A DNA stretch of 64,000 bases from Marinilabiliaceae bacterium JC017 (GCA_004296775.1 RHGE01000033.1:1-64000), one strand, 5' to 3'; positions 35,401 to 44,531 are shown, counted from the first letter of the stretch. Translations and numbers: made by a program. The notes: generated by a model from the sequence alone, not told the origin.

Positions 35401-38400
35401 GTGTCCTTTCTCTTTGGGCAGTCTTGTATAGCCAGTACCCCAAATGCTTATGCCGTTGTATCCACCACTAACCAGGTTATTGATAAAGCTCAGGCGATCG
35501 TTGTTTTTATTGGCTTCATTCTTGGCTTTAGTTGATACGCAGCAAACTCCACTAATACTTGTGGAATTAGGAGCAATCAGCTTATTTCCTTTAAAAACCA
35601 GGTCGGTACTTACATCACGGATATAAACCAAAGCTACCATGCTTTTATTGGTAGTTTTAATAGTCATGTTTTCAAAGTGAAAGTAATCACCTCCTTCAAA
35701 GGTCAGTACTCCATATTTGGGTTTATCATACCCCGGATCAATATATCTGTTGTAGATCAAAGTCACGTCATCCGCATTGCCCGTTTCCGATTTAAAGGTG
35801 ATGGTGTTATCTGTGGAGGTACCCTGTATGGCAGGAATTTTTACTTGTTCGAGGTAAACGCCTGATTCCACGTTGAAAGTTACCGGGCCATCCACACCAT
35901 TTTTTAATGCTTCAACAGCTGTAGAGAAAGAGGTATAATCACCAGTTTCTCCAATGGTATACTCTCCATGGAAACCAGTCTGAATTTGTCGTCCTGGTGT
36001 TGTCTCACCCGGTTGAAGTGTATGAATATCGCCATTGATGCTGATATTTTTACACTGGCCATTAACAATGTTACCTGGTGTAGCTGATTTGGTTATGTCG
36101 TATACCAACCAGAAGTAATAGGTCTCTTCCGCCGCAATTTTTATATCTCCGGTGATGGTAAATTCTCCGGAGGGTGCAAGTACTGTTTCGCCAAATTTGG
36201 TAGCTCCGGCTAAATTGAATTCTTCGGATGTTCCTGTATAAAACACAGAAGCTGTGGCGATGTCGCTATCCAGGGTGGTTCCTTCGGTAGTGAAGGTTAT
36301 TGATTCCACTTTGGCGGGTTGTATTTCGCCTTTGAAACCAACGGCCAATTGGAGTATGTTGGTCTCTTTTTCCGACTTCAAAACCTTGCCTGTTTCCGGT
36401 TGTGAGTCTGTCGCTGATTCAAAGTGGATGGGTTGTTGAACAAAGCTCTTCACGTCAGCTTCCCAGCCTGTTTTAGCGGAACCATACGATGGAGAAGTAA
36501 ATTTAACTGTTAACTTTCCATCATCAGTAGATGACTTAAAGAAATAGGGCTGGTCGGTTTTGTTGATGTTCTCATCATCATCCATTTTTTTTAACAACGC
36601 ATCGTCGCTAACTTTCCCTCCATTATAGATATATAGTTTAGGCCCATCATTAATATCCAGTTTGGAGATAGTCAGCCGTACTTTATGAGTAATGTCTTCC
36701 GGAATAAAAGTTACGACACCGTTGAATTTCTTACTGTATTTTTCAGATATACCACCGTTGTCATAAAACATAGTAGAGAATTGATTCACAGTTACCTGAT
36801 TTACTCCTGCCTCCATGTTATAAATTTTCTTTATGGGACGGTTGCCCTCCGGGGACGGATTTTCAAGGGTATGGGTCTCTTCATTAATTTCCACATCCAG
36901 GCATTGGGCATCCAGCACATTTCCCGGGGTCGCATTCGCTTTTACGTCATACACTAACCAGAAGTAATTATTTCCCTCCATCAGTGTTTGGGAGTAATCA
37001 AAGCTAAATGTACCGTTGGGATCAACAATTGTTTCTCCTACCTGGGTGGTAGTGGCAAATTGATTACTACGTCCGGTAGTATATAATTTGGCTGATGCAA
37101 TATCGGCCGGAGAGGTAGATCCGTTGGTGGAAAAGTTTAACTGAAGGTTTTTAAAGGGATTTAAAGCACCTTCAGTCTTTACAATAGCTCCAAGAATCAA
37201 TTGATCATTACTACCTGCACGGATAATATCCGTGTTTTGTGTCAGGAGTGTTTCCTTGTAAACCATCGGTGAAGGGATATAGGTTTTTACCTGCGCTTCC
37301 CAGCCATTTTTGGTATGGGATGAACTGCTGGCCTTTCCTTCAAAACAGACAGTTAAGCAGCCATCTTCTGTAGTGGAGCAGATAGGTGCCCCAGGACCTG
37401 TTTCACAATCTTCGGCTTGCGTTTTATACAGGAGGTTATCTGTTGTTTTCTCACGGCCATTGTAAACTTCAAATTTTGCTTTGGTCCCGTAGCTATAGCT
37501 TGAAAAATAGAGTGCGAATGAGGAGAATGTAATCTTTACTTTTTCACCCGCATTAGCCGGTTCAAAAGTAACTGTTCCTTTGGCATTGTAAGTGTATTTA
37601 CCGCCTGTTCCTTCATTGTCATCGGTAAAATCAAAGGGAGTATAGACTGTTTTGGTATGGGTGCCTGATTTTGGCATGTGGTAGGTGTTATCGATAACCC
37701 GGTTCCCTTCCGGTGATGTGTTGGAAGGAGTCTTCTCCTTTTTGTCTATAACAATAGCGTTACAAACGGCATCCACTTTATTCCCATTTGCTGCCAAAAT
37801 GGCTATGTCGTAAGTAACCCAGAAATAGTTTTTACCATATTTCAGAGCCTGATCTTGTTGAATTTCAAATTCACTTGCCGGGTTGTCAACAGAACCAAAC
37901 AGTGTTGCATCTGAAAACTCCTTCGAGTTTCCGGAATAGAAAATGTTGGCTTTGGCAATATCAGAAGCTGCTGTGGTTTCTCCCAGGCCAAGTTTTATTT
38001 TAGAAACAGTTAATGTATTTAACGTGTTTTCAGTCACTACTTCTAAACGCAACATTTGTGTGTTTTGGTCTCCTGCTGCCACTATTTCGGTTGAGGGGTG
38101 GACGGCATCGGAAGAGACATACACCATGTTCTGTGGAACAATTTCTGATACATCAGCTACCCAGCCTGACCATGGAGTTCCGGTATTAACCTTGAAATAA
38201 ATGGTTAGAGAACCATCGGGTGCTGAAGATATTATTTTCGACGGAAGATTTTTGGGTCCGGAATAGTATTGGCTTTCCTTTCCGTAGTATTTTCCAATCA
38301 GTATGTCCTCATTGGTTGTATTACCATTAAATACCTTAAAAATATCGTTGGTGCGGGTAATTGATTTATTCTGAAATATTTCAAATGAAGACCAGTCGAT

Positions 38401-40338
38401 TTGTATTTTTCTGTTTGGATCGGAGGGAACGAAAGTTATTGTTCCTTCAAAGTCGTCACTGTACTTATTCGCTTCACCACCATTGTCGTAGAATAACAGA
38501 TTCTCTTTTACCGTACAGGTGTTTTTGCCAGAAGGCATATTCAACATCCGTTTTAAAATCCGGTTACCTTCTGGAGCGGTGATTGTAGGTGTTTCATTTT
38601 CTGTTCCAAAGGAAACAGAAGTGCATTCAGCATCTACAACATGATCCTGGATGGCATCGGAATTGATATCATAGGTTAGCCAAAAATAATTTTTTCCTTC
38701 CATTAGTTCCTGACTGCCCTCAATTTTAAATGATCCGTTTGGAAGGGAAAAATTACCAAATTGAGTGGTGGTGGAAAATTCTTCCGATTTACCTGTATAG
38801 TATACCTTGGCATTGGTAATATCTGCAGGATCAGTTGTTCCATTAGTGGAAAAGGTGATGGCGCTGGCATGCAGTTTATCTTTAGCACCTTTGGTAATAA
38901 TCTTTAATCTAATAATCTGATTATTGGTTGTACCGATGGATAACAGATCGGTGTTGCATTGTTCGGTGGTGGAGCTCACATATTGCATGGGTGATGGTTC
39001 AAAAACTTTAATCTGATCGAGGAAAAGATTATTTGAACCATAATCGCTTGTAGCTTTGAACTGAATCAGTGTTTGATCGGTTGCTCCTGTCAAGTCTAAT
39101 TGTACTTCCGTCCATTGGTCAACACTACCATCTGCATCCTGATTGTAAATTTCGGTGAAGGTTAATCCGTTATCGACAGAGATATTCACGGTAAGGTTGG
39201 CATCCGGATCGGAATCCTTTTCGCATTGCCACCAGAATTTGAGCTGGGGCGAATTGAGCGTTGATATCGCCAAAGGAGGGGTGGTAAGGGTAGCGATTTT
39301 TCCGTTACTCATGTAAGTTACCTTAGCCATGGCAGCTTTTTTACCCTCAGGTACGTTACCTGGGCCATTTGAAGTACCATTATTACTTGACCAGCCATAT
39401 TTGTTATGATTGGAGGTAGTTTGCCAACCAATCGGAGGAAATTGAGTGGCTTCAAAGCCCTCGAACCATGGGAATGTGCGTATGGTAGGATCATCCTTTA
39501 CGGTAAAACTCCAAACGGGTACCTGGGATGTTTCACCATAATCATTGTAAGGTGCTACTTTCCAATAGTAGGTAGTGGCAAAGGCTAATTTAGTAGCAGG
39601 AAAAGTTGTTACCTTGCCCAGATCTTTCCCGTTAATTATATTGGTAGCGGCAGCATCGGTTCCCAGGTACATTTTATAGCCCTTAGCATAGTCAGCTTTG
39701 TTCCAGGATAATTGAATTTGTTTATCCATTCCGGTACTCTCATCAGCAGGAAGCAGGACGGTAGTGGCCAACGGTGGTTCCTGAGGAATATAAAGAGCAG
39801 GGCCTGAAATATCATCGATGGCGATATTGCATTGGCCGCTACTCCATGAACTGGATGCCCAAAATCGAATTTGAACTTTATTACTTGTTGAATAGGCTGA
39901 GAGGTCCAGGGTATGTGCTGTCCAATCGCTTTCATTGGCGCTATTTTCAATATTTAGCACATCAGTGGTCCATGTTTGCCCACCATCATTAGAAACATCT
40001 ACATGTAAGCCGTTACTTTTGGGTGTGACAACAGTATAAAAGCTTAATATTTTTATACTTTGGGTTAAATCCAATAATGGAGTATATAAATGAGCTGTTT
40101 TACCTTTGTAGGTAACACAACTCTCAAATTCTGCAAAATAGGTACCTGTGTGAGGTGTGGAAATGCTGTGGTTTCCTGATTCTGTTAATTGCCAGCCTTT
40201 TGTGTTTCCCTGGCTTTTCTCGTGTTGCCAGCGTTCAGGGGGATACGTTTCCCCTTCAAAGCTCTCGTTTAAAAACACCTGTGCTTGTAGCAAGGAGCTT
40301 AAAATCATTAGAATTGATAAAACGTAAGTTTTCTTCAT
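32422..40338 (-). CDS. 2,638-residue surface protein with T9SS tail, DUF4465-like domain, B12-riboswitch controlled
   Basis: Signal peptide 1-19 (MKKTYVLSILMILSSLLQA). Then a choice-of-anchor-J/cleaved-adhesin domain (~20-185), an FN3-like domain (~190-280) and a second adhesin/MAM-like domain (~285-450). Four BNR-associated N-terminal-type modules start near 451, 739, 1024 and 1303, with three CUB-like modules between them (near 600, 886 and 1174; motif FYDNGGxxxKYS). Residues ~1460-1870 look like a right-handed beta-helix, followed by Ig-like parts, a DUF4465-like domain (~2230-2450) and a T9SS C-terminal domain from ~2560 (LYPNPCQDYLWLEM...KQVLKR). It is probably exported and anchored at the surface. 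The cobalamin riboswitch upstream implies a role in corrinoid capture or B12-replaceable metabolism; DUF4465 proteins recur under such riboswitches in Bacteroidota. No catalytic residues were identified. Confidence 0.9.
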   Translation of the reverse strand: MKKTYVLSILMILSSLLQAQVFLNESFEGETYPPERWQHEKSQGNTKGWQLTESGNHSISTPHTGTYFAEFESCVTYKGKTAHLYTPLLDLTQSIKILSFYTVVTPKSNGLHVDVSNDGGQTWTTDVLNIENSANESDWTAHTLDLSAYSTSNKVQIRFWASSSWSSGQCNIAIDDISGPALYIPQEPPLATTVLLPADESTGMDKQIQLSWNKADYAKGYKMYLGTDAAATNIINGKDLGKVTTFPATKLAFATTYYWKVAPYNDYGETSQVPVWSFTVKDDPTIRTFPWFEGFEATQFPPIGWQTTSNHNKYGWSSNNGTSNGPGNVPEGKKAAMAKVTYMSNGKIATLTTPPLAISTLNSPQLKFWWQCEKDSDPDANLTVNISVDNGLTFTEIYNQDADGSVDQWTEVQLDLTGATDQTLIQFKATSDYGSNNLFLDQIKVFEPSPMQYVSSTTEQCNTDLLSIGTTNNQIIRLKIITKGAKDKLHASAITFSTNGTTDPADITNAKVYYTGKSEEFSTTTQFGNFSLPNGSFKIEGSQELMEGKNYFWLTYDINSDAIQDHVVDAECTSVSFGTENETPTITAPEGNRILKRMLNMPSGKNTCTVKENLLFYDNGGEANKYSDDFEGTITFVPSDPNRKIQIDWSSFEIFQNKSITRTNDIFKVFNGNTTNEDILIGKYYGKESQYYSGPKNLPSKIISSAPDGSLTIYFKVNTGTPWSGWVADVSEIVPQNMVYVSSDAVHPSTEIVAAGDQNTQMLRLEVVTENTLNTLTVSKIKLGLGETTAASDIAKANIFYSGNSKEFSDATLFGSVDNPASEFEIQQDQALKYGKNYFWVTYDIAILAANGNKVDAVCNAIVIDKKEKTPSNTSPEGNRVIDNTYHMPKSGTHTKTVYTPFDFTDDNEGTGGKYTYNAKGTVTFEPANAGEKVKITFSSFALYFSSYSYGTKAKFEVYNGREKTTDNLLYKTQAEDCETGPGAPICSTTEDGCLTVCFEGKASSSSHTKNGWEAQVKTYIPSPMVYKETLLTQNTDIIRAGSNDQLILGAIVKTEGALNPFKNLQLNFSTNGSTSPADIASAKLYTTGRSNQFATTTQVGETIVDPNGTFSFDYSQTLMEGNNYFWLVYDVKANATPGNVLDAQCLDVEINEETHTLENPSPEGNRPIKKIYNMEAGVNQVTVNQFSTMFYDNGGISEKYSKKFNGVVTFIPEDITHKVRLTISKLDINDGPKLYIYNGGKVSDDALLKKMDDDENINKTDQPYFFKSSTDDGKLTVKFTSPSYGSAKTGWEADVKSFVQQPIHFESATDSQPETGKVLKSEKETNILQLAVGFKGEIQPAKVESITFTTEGTTLDSDIATASVFYTGTSEEFNLAGATKFGETVLAPSGEFTITGDIKIAAEETYYFWLVYDITKSATPGNIVNGQCKNISINGDIHTLQPGETTPGRQIQTGFHGEYTIGETGDYTSFSTAVEALKNGVDGPVTFNVESGVYLEQVKIPAIQGTSTDNTITFKSETGNADDVTLIYNRYIDPGYDKPKYGVLTFEGGDYFHFENMTIKTTNKSMVALVYIRDVSTDLVFKGNKLIAPNSTSISGVCCVSTKAKNEANKNNDRLSFINNLVSGGYNGISIWGTGYTRLPKEKGHLIQGNRFEKQHSKALWFSDITDGTIQGNMVVNNSTTKSDFNALTIRNPKGKTIVSNNIIRLDVSIEEAKGIYLQKAVGNENDELMVFNNIVNISSSNKNASGISISSAEHIGIYHNTIKITGSGIGKAAFVLNYPVQSVNMKNNILISEGQAPALVVNSENKLDQCHLDYNNLYSEGILVKGYKQVQYENLAAWKAIGKGAHSISEEVVFYSETDLHIKAKGNLNTGTSGLLITEDIDGDERNTEHPTMGADEYQAASTTAPVFAEGYPKVVMTNHYSAQLAAQTDQNGKLYFVTLNKDAATPSVAQVKAGTNAANTALEAGMAGSIEINKDREETFSITNLTDHTQYDAYLVAEDNLGNCMEAPVKCAFATTHKITEPSSFETLAEGTTSFNDGTAHFEGFTVTKGEGVESSLQYANVAANTAATVSILNTEEGLILNGFFIKSASQLQITGKLKDGSNTTSINVLPSDSWTYVDMRELGSIVGVEFAANASGYAIDNFSGMPLPLQVNMPDELSVNEGESIQLSPVVSGGVKPYQYQWSPANALSNATILNPEASPVTTTAYTIEITDKYGSEISDQVLVNVTSSVTKTADFEEIALTPESYLIGDPEQESSFFYSGSYKFSNFYQPNNYSWKGFGISNETSTTFDPSEYLTQQFRNAAGGDVNHEGNYAVVYACNYVPEIHLNNGATKDNVKGMYITNSVYTLYSMENGDSYVGGEFTQGDYYMVTVTGYDNNGTITNSKDIYLADYRSTNPDKHFMLKEWKWIDLSSLGKVKTIRFIVSGSRNNDQGLTTPAYFCIDNFNGEKIDFAPEVNHPIANMDLVNTTEDKLIDLSQLFTDPDNDDALIEISIKEQSNPDLLTAVIENRKLRLSFVPNALGKTQITLKGTSNGKSVETSFTVTVNTATGINEVKQMQMKLYPNPCQDYLWLEMDNYNGEVFISVVNIAGNVVMQKQFHNISKEKLDMSGLPAGTYLIQLQTTDGNMVKQVLKR

Positions 40339-40525
40339 GAATAATTAATTTGAAAAAATTTATAATGGAGGTGTTGACTCGATGATCTTAAGCATCAGCA
40401 GGCAAACCTCATAGTTATTCTATGAAGCATTGGGTTTTGTAAAGGCTATAAAAAATAAGACGACAGCTATTGTTCGATTATTTTTCATCCCTTCAGCTTT
40501 AACTCCCGAAAGCTTCAAGTATTGA

Positions 40526-40716
40526 TAATGCTGGCAGGTTTTCTGACTTATCCCATTTCAGACGCCTTCCCATCACTCCCCGGTATTATCCGGGATAGAA
40601 AACAGTGGCAGAGGTATTGTCTGAAACTTTTAGGAATTACAGCAGCGGGTACTGTTCCGGATTTCAACCGGATTCCCTTTTCATTTCGTCAACCGAATGG
40701 TTGACTGAAACACCAG
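40526..40716 (-). ncRNA. cobalamin (B12) riboswitch
   Basis: Read on the minus strand it shows the conserved elements in order: GGGAATCCGGTTGAAATCCG with ACAGTACCCGCTGCTGTAA, then GCCACTG, then GGGAAGGCG, and the B12 box AGTCAGAAAACCTGCC. It lies ~190 bases before the giant T9SS gene with no other gene between, so it should control that gene, normally switching it off when cobalamin is plentiful. The spacer 40339-40525 contains an AGCTTT...AAAGCT hairpin and a CTTCATAG...CTATGAGG hairpin that could form the expression platform. Confidence 0.95.
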
Positions 40717-41839
40717 AATTATTTCACAATTAGTACTTTTAAAATGTCATTTTAAGCATGAAGCTTTTTAGCTTGAATTGTCTTCCCTGGTTCTTTCCAT
40801 TAGATTAAGTGTTTTGTATTTGTTTTAATTAGTAATTGAATTCGTTTATCTATTGTGATAGATAGTCTATGGTTATATGTGTATCGGAATTGTTATGGTG
40901 TGCTAAATAAGCGGATTGACTATTTATATTATGTGTATAAGTTAAGGTCGTATCTCTTATAAAGGATTTTTTTAGTGAAAAACGGTCTTTTCGTGAGTGA
41001 TTCTTACCCGATGGAATTTAGCCGGAATCCACCCAATTGTTTGCCAGAACTTTTGTAATAAGTATCCACTGGTTGGTTGTTACGGGCAAAAATATGGTTA
41101 TTCTCTATTTCCTCTTCGTCTTTGGTCGTGATAGTATGATCAGGAAAACAGCGTAAGGTTTTAGTAGTCTTGGGAAAAGGGTTTTTCATTAGTTCAGGTT
41201 GAGAAATTGGTATTAGTGTCTTATCAATAATGTTTGTGTATTTTTTAGCAGGCTATTGCAATACCGGTTATGTAAAAATCTTGATACTCATATCTGTGTG
41301 CTTTTCTGGCTTGTCCAGGTTAGGTATAGATATTTTGATGGGCAAATATAGTAAATATGACCATTGGAAGGTTCGAATAATGGGGGAAAATGTTTGGATG
41401 GATCGCGGAGGTGGGGCTGTGGGAGAGGTGGTTAGTGTGTTTAGTGGTTTTAGAGTTTTGAGTTTGTGTGTTTTGGGTTGGCAGTTTCATTCCTGATGAA
41501 GGGAATAATGACCGGAGAGAGGGGAAGCTTGATAGATGATCCATGATATTTAATTTCTGTTTTTTCTTGTAAAGGTGCCAGGGGATGCGAGGTGTGATGA
41601 TATTATTCAATCGTACACACCACCTAGCGTTTGTAAATCCACTATTCAACCCCCTAAGATTAGGGGGACTAAGGGGGTAAGCAAGCAGGTGGAAGAAAAT
41701 GTTGAATGCATAATCCTCAGTTTTGCATTTATTTATAACCTCTGTTTCCATTGTCTTAACACTAAATTTTAAGTGAATGTAAAAAGCACCAGAGAAATAC
41801 AGGGTAATTAAGAGTAAACTATAATTTACTGTTGTTTTT
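40717..41839. other. intergenic, repeat-bearing
   Basis: No gene is confidently supported. A 61-codon minus-strand frame at 41004-41189 has no recognised domain. An ACCCCCTAA-type hairpin sequence at about 41650-41680 is a dispersed element of the kind common in Bacteroidota spacers. Confidence 0.4.
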
Positions 41840-41938
41840 AACCGCGAATTATACGAATTAAACGAATTTTAAACCACTGTGTGGTTTTATGAGCTTTTCA
41901 ACGAAAAGCAATTCGGATAATTCGATAAATTCGCGGTT
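41840..41938. repeat. inverted repeat with AACCGCGAATT arms
   Basis: AACCGCGAATTATACGAATT at one end is mirrored by AATTCGATAAATTCGCGGTT at the other, around a ~40-base centre. It is a long imperfect hairpin of unknown role. Confidence 0.75.
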
Positions 41939-42078
41939 GTATTTTGACGCGACAAGGACCGGTTGAAAGGTTATGTAAGCCGGTATAATCAGCAGACAAG
42001 GAGAAATTAGTCAAATGATGATAAAAACAAGGTTGCTTTCTGTGTAATCCCAGATGGCAACCTTGTTTGTTTTTTTTG

Positions 42079-42230
42079 CCGCGGGACAGGAAAAATAGCC
42101 GCGGGACCCTATTCCAGCCCGCGGGACGATTCCCCTTATCCGCGGTGTTTAACTCCTTTTTCGCGGGATTAAACAAACATCCGCGGGAATGGAATATTTT
42201 ACCGCGGGAACAGATCCCCAATCCGCGGGA
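42079..42230. repeat. CCGCGG(GA) array, eight cores at 20-21 bp
   Basis: The palindrome CCGCGG (once reduced to CGCGG) starts at 42079, 42099, 42119, 42140, 42161, 42181, 42202 and 42223, spacing 20-21 bp, usually followed by GA. Spacers differ in sequence. No ORF or known element explains it. Confidence 0.85.
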
Positions 42231-42344
42231 TGAACTCCTGAATGGGAAACTAACTGTTAGCAATGGAACGCGATACAATCGCGCACCAGCGGGGGACAAA
42301 GATGAAACTCCATGCTGCATTAACATAACAACACCAGCGATAGG

Positions 42345-42534
42345 GGTTAATTAGTTGAAGAAAAATTATAACGATCGCACGCCAGGTTTCAATCCTACGT
42401 AAAAGTCAACCACCTTGCCTTCTTTCTCCTATTTTGTTTCCTTTCTTTATTTTATTTGAATATTGATTATGGTGGTAGTTTTGAGATTATTGTTTGTTTT
42501 AGGGCATTGAATTTTTAGACAAAGCATGGGATGG
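42345..42534 (+). repeat. shared ~190-bp upstream module, copy before the pentapeptide gene
   Basis: The sequence from GGTTAATTAGTTGAAG to GCATGGGATGG recurs at 60879-61065 with moderate divergence. Both copies end 70-90 bases before the start of an unrelated gene, so they look like a common leader. Confidence 0.75.
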
Positions 42535-42620
42535 AAATAGGCGAAATATAAAACATGTGATGTCTATTATTAAGTTGTGCATCATCGAAAAGAATTTGCG
42601 AATAATTAGAGAAATATAAA

Positions 42621-43199
42621 ATGACAAATGAAATAATCACTCATGAGAACAAAGTATTTGAAAATGTTAACCACTCTGGAAAAATATTGAGAAACAGAGA
42701 ATTTTATAAATGTACATTTGTAATGTGCGATTTTACAAAAAGTGATTTGAGAGGTAATGATTTTGAAGATTGCACTTTTCAGGACTGTAACTTTTTAATG
42801 ACAGAAATAGAAGGTGTGGGTTTTAGAAGTGCAGCCTTTATAGGGTGCAAAATTCTCGGAATTGATTTTACAAGGTGCAATAAACTTATGTTTTCTTTCA
42901 GGTTTGAAAATTGCATTATGGACTATTGCACATTTTTTGGTACAAAGTTAAAAAAGACGCATTTCATAAAATGTTCTCTCAAAGAAGTCGATTTTGCCGA
43001 AACGGATTTATCTTCTTCAATATTTACTAATACCGACTTGATGGGAGCGCAATTTTCAAATACCGTTCTTGAAAAGGCAGACTTTCGTAGCTCAACAAAC
43101 TTTTCTATCGATCCTGAATCTAACAAACTCAAGAAAGCCAAATTTTCTGCATTTCAACTTGAAGGATTGCTGTATAAGTATCAATTGGATATTGTGTAA
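42621..43199 (+). CDS. pentapeptide-repeat protein (Qnr/McbG-like)
   Basis: A 192-residue protein built of A(D/N)LXX-type pentapeptide repeats through most of its length (CDFTKSDLRGNDFEDCTFQDCNF, CSLKEVDFAETDLSSSIFTNTDLMGAQF), giving a right-handed quadrilateral beta-helix. It lacks a signal peptide and membrane segment. Its size and repeats resemble the McbG/Qnr proteins, which protect gyrase from toxins by DNA mimicry, but an assignment to that function needs more than the fold. It is preceded by the shared leader module and followed by an attC-like hairpin, so it looks like a single-gene cassette. Codon use is AT-rich compared with the core genes in the window. Confidence 0.85.
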   Translation: MTNEIITHENKVFENVNHSGKILRNREFYKCTFVMCDFTKSDLRGNDFEDCTFQDCNFLMTEIEGVGFRSAAFIGCKILGIDFTRCNKLMFSFRFENCIMDYCTFFGTKLKKTHFIKCSLKEVDFAETDLSSSIFTNTDLMGAQFSNTVLEKADFRSSTNFSIDPESNKLKKAKFSAFQLEGLLYKYQLDIV

Positions 43200-43227
43200 C
43201 TATTAAAAAATACGAACAAATTACGAA

Positions 43228-43372
43228 TGCACAACAAGCTGCATAAAGTAGCTCTGGCTTTGGCGGTGCTTGGAAGTTCAGCTCCCGCGCAAACTACAGG
43301 AAAACTTAGAAAGCGAATATACCACACGCCACCCGGGCTACTTCATATAGCCGAGCCGTTGTGTGGTATATG
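43228..43372 (+). repeat. attC-like long imperfect hairpin with CACAAC/GTTGTG ends
   Basis: The 5' arm TGCACAACAAGCTGCATAAA... (43228-43268) pairs with the 3' arm ending ...GCCGAGCCGTTGTGTGG (43325-43366), through shared CACAAC, GCT, AAGTAGC and TGGCG blocks with bulges. The loop is ~55 bases. This resembles an integron attC in size and layout, but the ends do not match the canonical RYYYAAC/GTTRRRY cores. It lies 28 bases after the pentapeptide gene. Confidence 0.7.
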
Positions 43373-43808
43373 ATAAAAACATAATTTAACCTGAGTAACT
43401 ACCTCGATTTTGTTACATTTGGAAACCCTAAAATTAGATTATGATTGTTATATCCTCATCCCTTAATTATTCTTGGCCATTCCTGGCAAGACTACGCTAC
43501 TTTATAAGCAATACTTTTGAAAGAGATACCGTGATTTTATTGGATGATGTTTCTGATAATTCTTAGAGGTGTATTTATTATGTCAAAATTGCTTGGAGTG
43601 AGCATCTTTTTAAGAATTAAATAAGATGTATATACACTTGGTAGGGATACTGAAACGTTGTGTTTCATGGTAAAAATACCCTGCAAAAAAAAGCAAGACA
43701 CATTTAATAGCCCTTTTGTCAATGCAAATAAAAACGGCCAAAGGGAATGGTTGGCAACCGTACAATGAGACAGTTGATGAAAATAAGAAAACAAGTTAAA
43801 TATTTATA
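43373..43808. other. spacer with a possible 41-codon remnant
   Basis: A short frame at 43441-43566 (MIVISSSLNYSWPFLARLRY...) has no domain and is probably a remnant. No terminator or RNA is seen before the UDG gene. Confidence 0.35.
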
Positions 43809-44393
43809 ATGTGCAATTTGGAAGAATTAAAACAAGTAGTGTTATCCTGTTCTAAATGTCCATTACATCCAACAAGAAATAATGCGGTTTTTGGTAATGG
43901 CAACTCAAATGCTGAGATAATGCTAATAGCAGAGGCGCCCGGATTTTATGAAGATAAAAGCGGGATAGTGTTTCAGGGAAAATCAGGTGAGTTGTTAGAT
44001 AAAATATTGGCTGCATGTGGTTTTAATAGAAATGACCATGTTTATATCAGCAATATTGTGAAGTGCCGTCCGCCAAACAACAGAGAACCAAATGATGCTG
44101 AAAAAAAGGCCTGTCTTCCCTATTTATATGAGCAAATAGAGATAATAGATCCAAAAATTATTATACTGCTGGGAGCAACAGCATTAAAAGGATTGATTAA
44201 TCCAAATGCTAAAATTACCAAGGTAAGAGGACAATGGATTGACTGGAAAGACAGATTGGTAATGCCAACCTATCATCCTTCAGCATTGTTACGAAACCAG
44301 AATTTAAAGCGCCCTGTTTGGGAAGACTTTAAGAAAGTAGTTGCTAAATACCGGGAAATGATAGATCCTGATCACTATTCGGCTCATTGTTGA
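43809..44393 (+). CDS. uracil-DNA glycosylase, family 4-type with Fe-S cluster
   Basis: Family-4 UDGs remove uracil from DNA in base-excision repair and carry a [4Fe-4S] cluster. This 194-residue protein has the four Cys pattern: Cys14 and Cys17 (SCSKCPLHPTR), Cys86 and Cys102. Catalytic-site motifs are AEAPGFYEDKSG (residues 41-52, where canonical family 4 has GEAPG) and PTYHPSALLRN near residue 160. The start ATG follows AAATATTTATA, with no other candidate. It lies downstream of the attC-like hairpin and stands alone. AT-rich base use suits acquired DNA. Family-4 versus the related family-5 group is not fully resolved, but the motif favours family 4. Confidence 0.88.
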   Translation: MCNLEELKQVVLSCSKCPLHPTRNNAVFGNGNSNAEIMLIAEAPGFYEDKSGIVFQGKSGELLDKILAACGFNRNDHVYISNIVKCRPPNNREPNDAEKKACLPYLYEQIEIIDPKIIILLGATALKGLINPNAKITKVRGQWIDWKDRLVMPTYHPSALLRNQNLKRPVWEDFKKVVAKYREMIDPDHYSAHC

Positions 44394-44445
44394 TGGTTCA
44401 TTCGGCATTTGGGGTGATGTCAAAAAAGTAAGTAGGGTTTGGGAT

Positions 44446-44531
44446 AACGTCCCAGGTCAAAACACAGAGACGCAAAGGCACAGAGTTTTTAAAAGGAGAG
44501 GGGGTTAGTTAGTATATTTTTTCCGAAAACC
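44446..44531 (+). repeat. 86-bp direct repeat, copy 1
   Basis: AACACAGAGACGCAAAGGCA and the following AGAGTTTTT...GTATATTTTTT are repeated at 44766 with a period of 320 bases. The shared sequence is the widely dispersed CACAGAGACGCAAAGGCACAG type. Confidence 0.8.

Noticed and set aside
41320-41751. 143-codon minus-strand frame
   Set aside because: The protein is low-complexity and the DNA includes dispersed spacer repeats, so it is unlikely to be a gene.
41898-42326. 142-codon minus-strand frame across the CCGCGG array
   Set aside because: The translated product simply reflects the repeat (SRG-type motifs).
43228-43372. canonical integron attC site
   Set aside because: The outer bases do not match RYYYAAC/GTTRRRY and no IntI gene is in the window, so only an attC-like structure is claimed.
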